NCBI RefSeq assembly: GCF_003600685.1
Contig: NZ_CP032084.1
Span: forward strand, 620,001 to 684,000
Source of the DNA: Achromobacter sp. B7
GTDB taxonomy: Bacteria; Pseudomonadota; Gammaproteobacteria; Burkholderiales; Burkholderiaceae_B
Reading direction: 5' to 3'
DNA: 64,000 nucleotides
Shown: piece after piece, positions 63,104-64,000 of the stretch
Numbering within the stretch: position 1 is the first letter of the stretch
Layout of the letters: each line of letters opens with the position of its first letter
Position numbers and translations under genes: made by a program
The notes under the pieces: generated by a model
What the model saw: the letters and a program-made list of their open reading frames with translations, nothing else
Databases searched by the model: none
What the model was told of the DNA's origin: nothing

Positions 63104-63604
63104 TTAACGCAGATAGTTGATATCGGCGCGGCGGTTTTCAGCAAAGTCGGCTTCCGACGTACCCGTCGACTTCGGCTTTTCTTTGCCGAAGCTGATGGTT
63201 TCGATCTGGTTGTCGCTGACGCCCAGCAGGGTCATCATGCGACGCACGGCGTCTGCACGACGCTGGCCCAGGGCCAGGTTGTACTCAGCACCGCCGCGTT
63301 CGTCGGTGTTGCCTTCGATCTTGACCTTCTGCTGCTGGTGCGAAGCCAGGTAGCGGGCGTGGGTTTCGACCAATCCGCGGTACTGGTCCGACACGGTGTA
63401 GCTGTCGAAATCAAAGTACACCGAGCGCTGTTGCGCCAGGATGCTTTGGGGGTTAAAGGGATCAAGGATTTGGCCAGAGGCCGAAGATCCTTGGCCAGCG
63501 CCTCCGCCCTGACCCGCTTTATCGTCGAGAGGGACGGAGCTGCAAGCTGCCAGAGTGGCAGCCAGAGCGGCAATGGTCAGGCTTTTGGCAATGCGCGACT
63601 TCAT
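63104..63604 (-). CDS. pal: Peptidoglycan-associated lipoprotein Pal
   Basis: Outer-membrane lipoprotein of 166 residues. The lipobox is LAAC with C21; a Gly/Ser-rich linker precedes the OmpA-type domain with SVYFDFDSYTV and the peptidoglycan-binding stretch GNTDERGGAEYNLALGQRRA. It tethers the outer membrane to the cell wall and interacts with TolB. ATG 63604 has AAGGA at good spacing. It lies 31 bases downstream of tolB. Confidence 0.96.
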   Translation of the reverse strand: MKSRIAKSLTIAALAATLAACSSVPLDDKAGQGGGAGQGSSASGQILDPFNPQSILAQQRSVYFDFDSYTVSDQYRGLVETHARYLASHQQQKVKIEGNTDERGGAEYNLALGQRRADAVRRMMTLLGVSDNQIETISFGKEKPKSTGTSEADFAENRRADINYLR

Positions 63605-63635
63605 GATAGTTCCTTTGCAAAGAGAGTCACACGTG

Positions 63636-64000
63636 TTATCGGGTAAATGGGCCCCAAGTCGGTTCACGTATTTCCCCGTTCAGTACCGAAAGCGTCTGCC
63701 GTACGCGGCCATCGCTCGAAACACCCGCAAGTACGCTACGTCCATTTTGGATGGCGGCGTAAAGGACTTGCATGCCATTCGGCGCGAAACTTGGCGACTG
63801 ATCGTCACGACCATCAGTGATCAAGGATTCGGAGCCTGAGGACAGGTTCAACGACGCGATTCGAAACGCGCCGTCGCGTCTTGCAACGTACAGCAGCGTC
63901 GATCCATCGGGGGAAATTCGGGGTGATATGTTGTAACCACCATTAAACGTGAGGCGGCGAGCTTCGCCACCTGTCGAGCCGGTCTGATAGATTTGCGGCC
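63636..64000 (-). CDS. tolB: Tol-Pal system protein TolB, C-terminal part (truncated by window edge)
   Basis: The minus-strand frame is open to the right edge and encodes the last 120 or so residues of the TolB beta-propeller, including the repeats PQIYQTGSTGGEARRLTF, ISPRISPDGSTLLYVARRDG and DDQSPSFAPNGMQVLYAA. It ends EPTWGPFTR with the stop at 63636. TolB is periplasmic and binds Pal. The N-terminal domain and start lie outside the window. Confidence 0.95.
   Translation of the reverse strand, partial: PQIYQTGSTGGEARRLTFNGGYNISPRISPDGSTLLYVARRDGAFRIASLNLSSGSESLITDGRDDQSPSFAPNGMQVLYAAIQNGRSVLAGVSSDGRVRQTLSVLNGEIREPTWGPFTR

Overview
The window is about 64 kb of GC-rich chromosome from a betaproteobacterium of the family Alcaligenaceae, closest in gene content and order to Achromobacter/Bordetella. 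Pointers are an orphan nadC behind a NadQ-type repressor, a Bug-family binding protein, the tolB-pal-cpoB end of the tol-pal operon, glyA-nrdR, a stand-alone second EF-G, and the gloB/yafS/rnhA/dnaQ neighbourhood. I see no rRNA, CRISPR array, insertion sequence, prophage or integron. Two tRNA genes are present. Most genes are chromosomal housekeeping or transport functions.

Layout. 1-8.1 kb: M23 peptidase (cut by the edge), tyrS, a PEBP-like protein, glyA, nrdR, a GlxA-type regulator with an isochorismatase-like hydrolase, ribD. 8.1-13.7 kb: a 760-base leader region with a sigma-54-like site, then the stress-kinase operon prkA-yeaH-spoVR. 13.8-21.3 kb: tRNA-Ser, then a chaperone-usher fimbrial locus with chaperone, usher, a minor subunit, three DUF1120 subunits (one apparently frameshifted) and an RcsB-like response regulator; both fimbrial transcription units carry the same 14-bp inverted repeat. 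21.4-28.5 kb: nadQ-nadC-Bug protein, TerB/DUF533 protein, OsmC protein, fabI, mltD. 28.5-36 kb: gloB, yafS-like methyltransferase, rnhA, an RND efflux pair, dnaQ, tRNA-Val. 36-45 kb: small proteins, a TAXI-type binding lipoprotein translationally close to gltS, GNAT, a GT2/GtrA/ChbG glycolipid-type set, and a divergent LysR/PACE efflux pair. 44.9-51.2 kb: one long operon for a DapA-like lyase, a Liv-type ABC importer and its GntR regulator. 51.3-56.4 kb: lipoprotein hydrolase, LysE and EamA exporters divergent from a MocR regulator, DUF442 protein, universal stress protein behind an FNR-type box. 56.7-64 kb: fusA2, hydrolase, YbaK-like deacylase, a FecCD/FecE-type ABC pair overlapping cpoB, pal and partial tolB.

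The most interesting signals are regulatory: paired fimbrial operators next to an RcsB-like regulator, a perfect NadQ-type operator on the nadC -10 element, one-turn direct repeats between the MocR gene and its exporters, an FNR box in class I position before the universal stress gene, and a LysR palindrome before the PACE pair. Two unusual gene couplings also stand out: gltS with a large TAXI lipoprotein, and the tol-pal operon running by a 1-base overlap into a metal/cofactor-type ABC importer. All function calls come from reading the sequence against remembered families; no database search was run.
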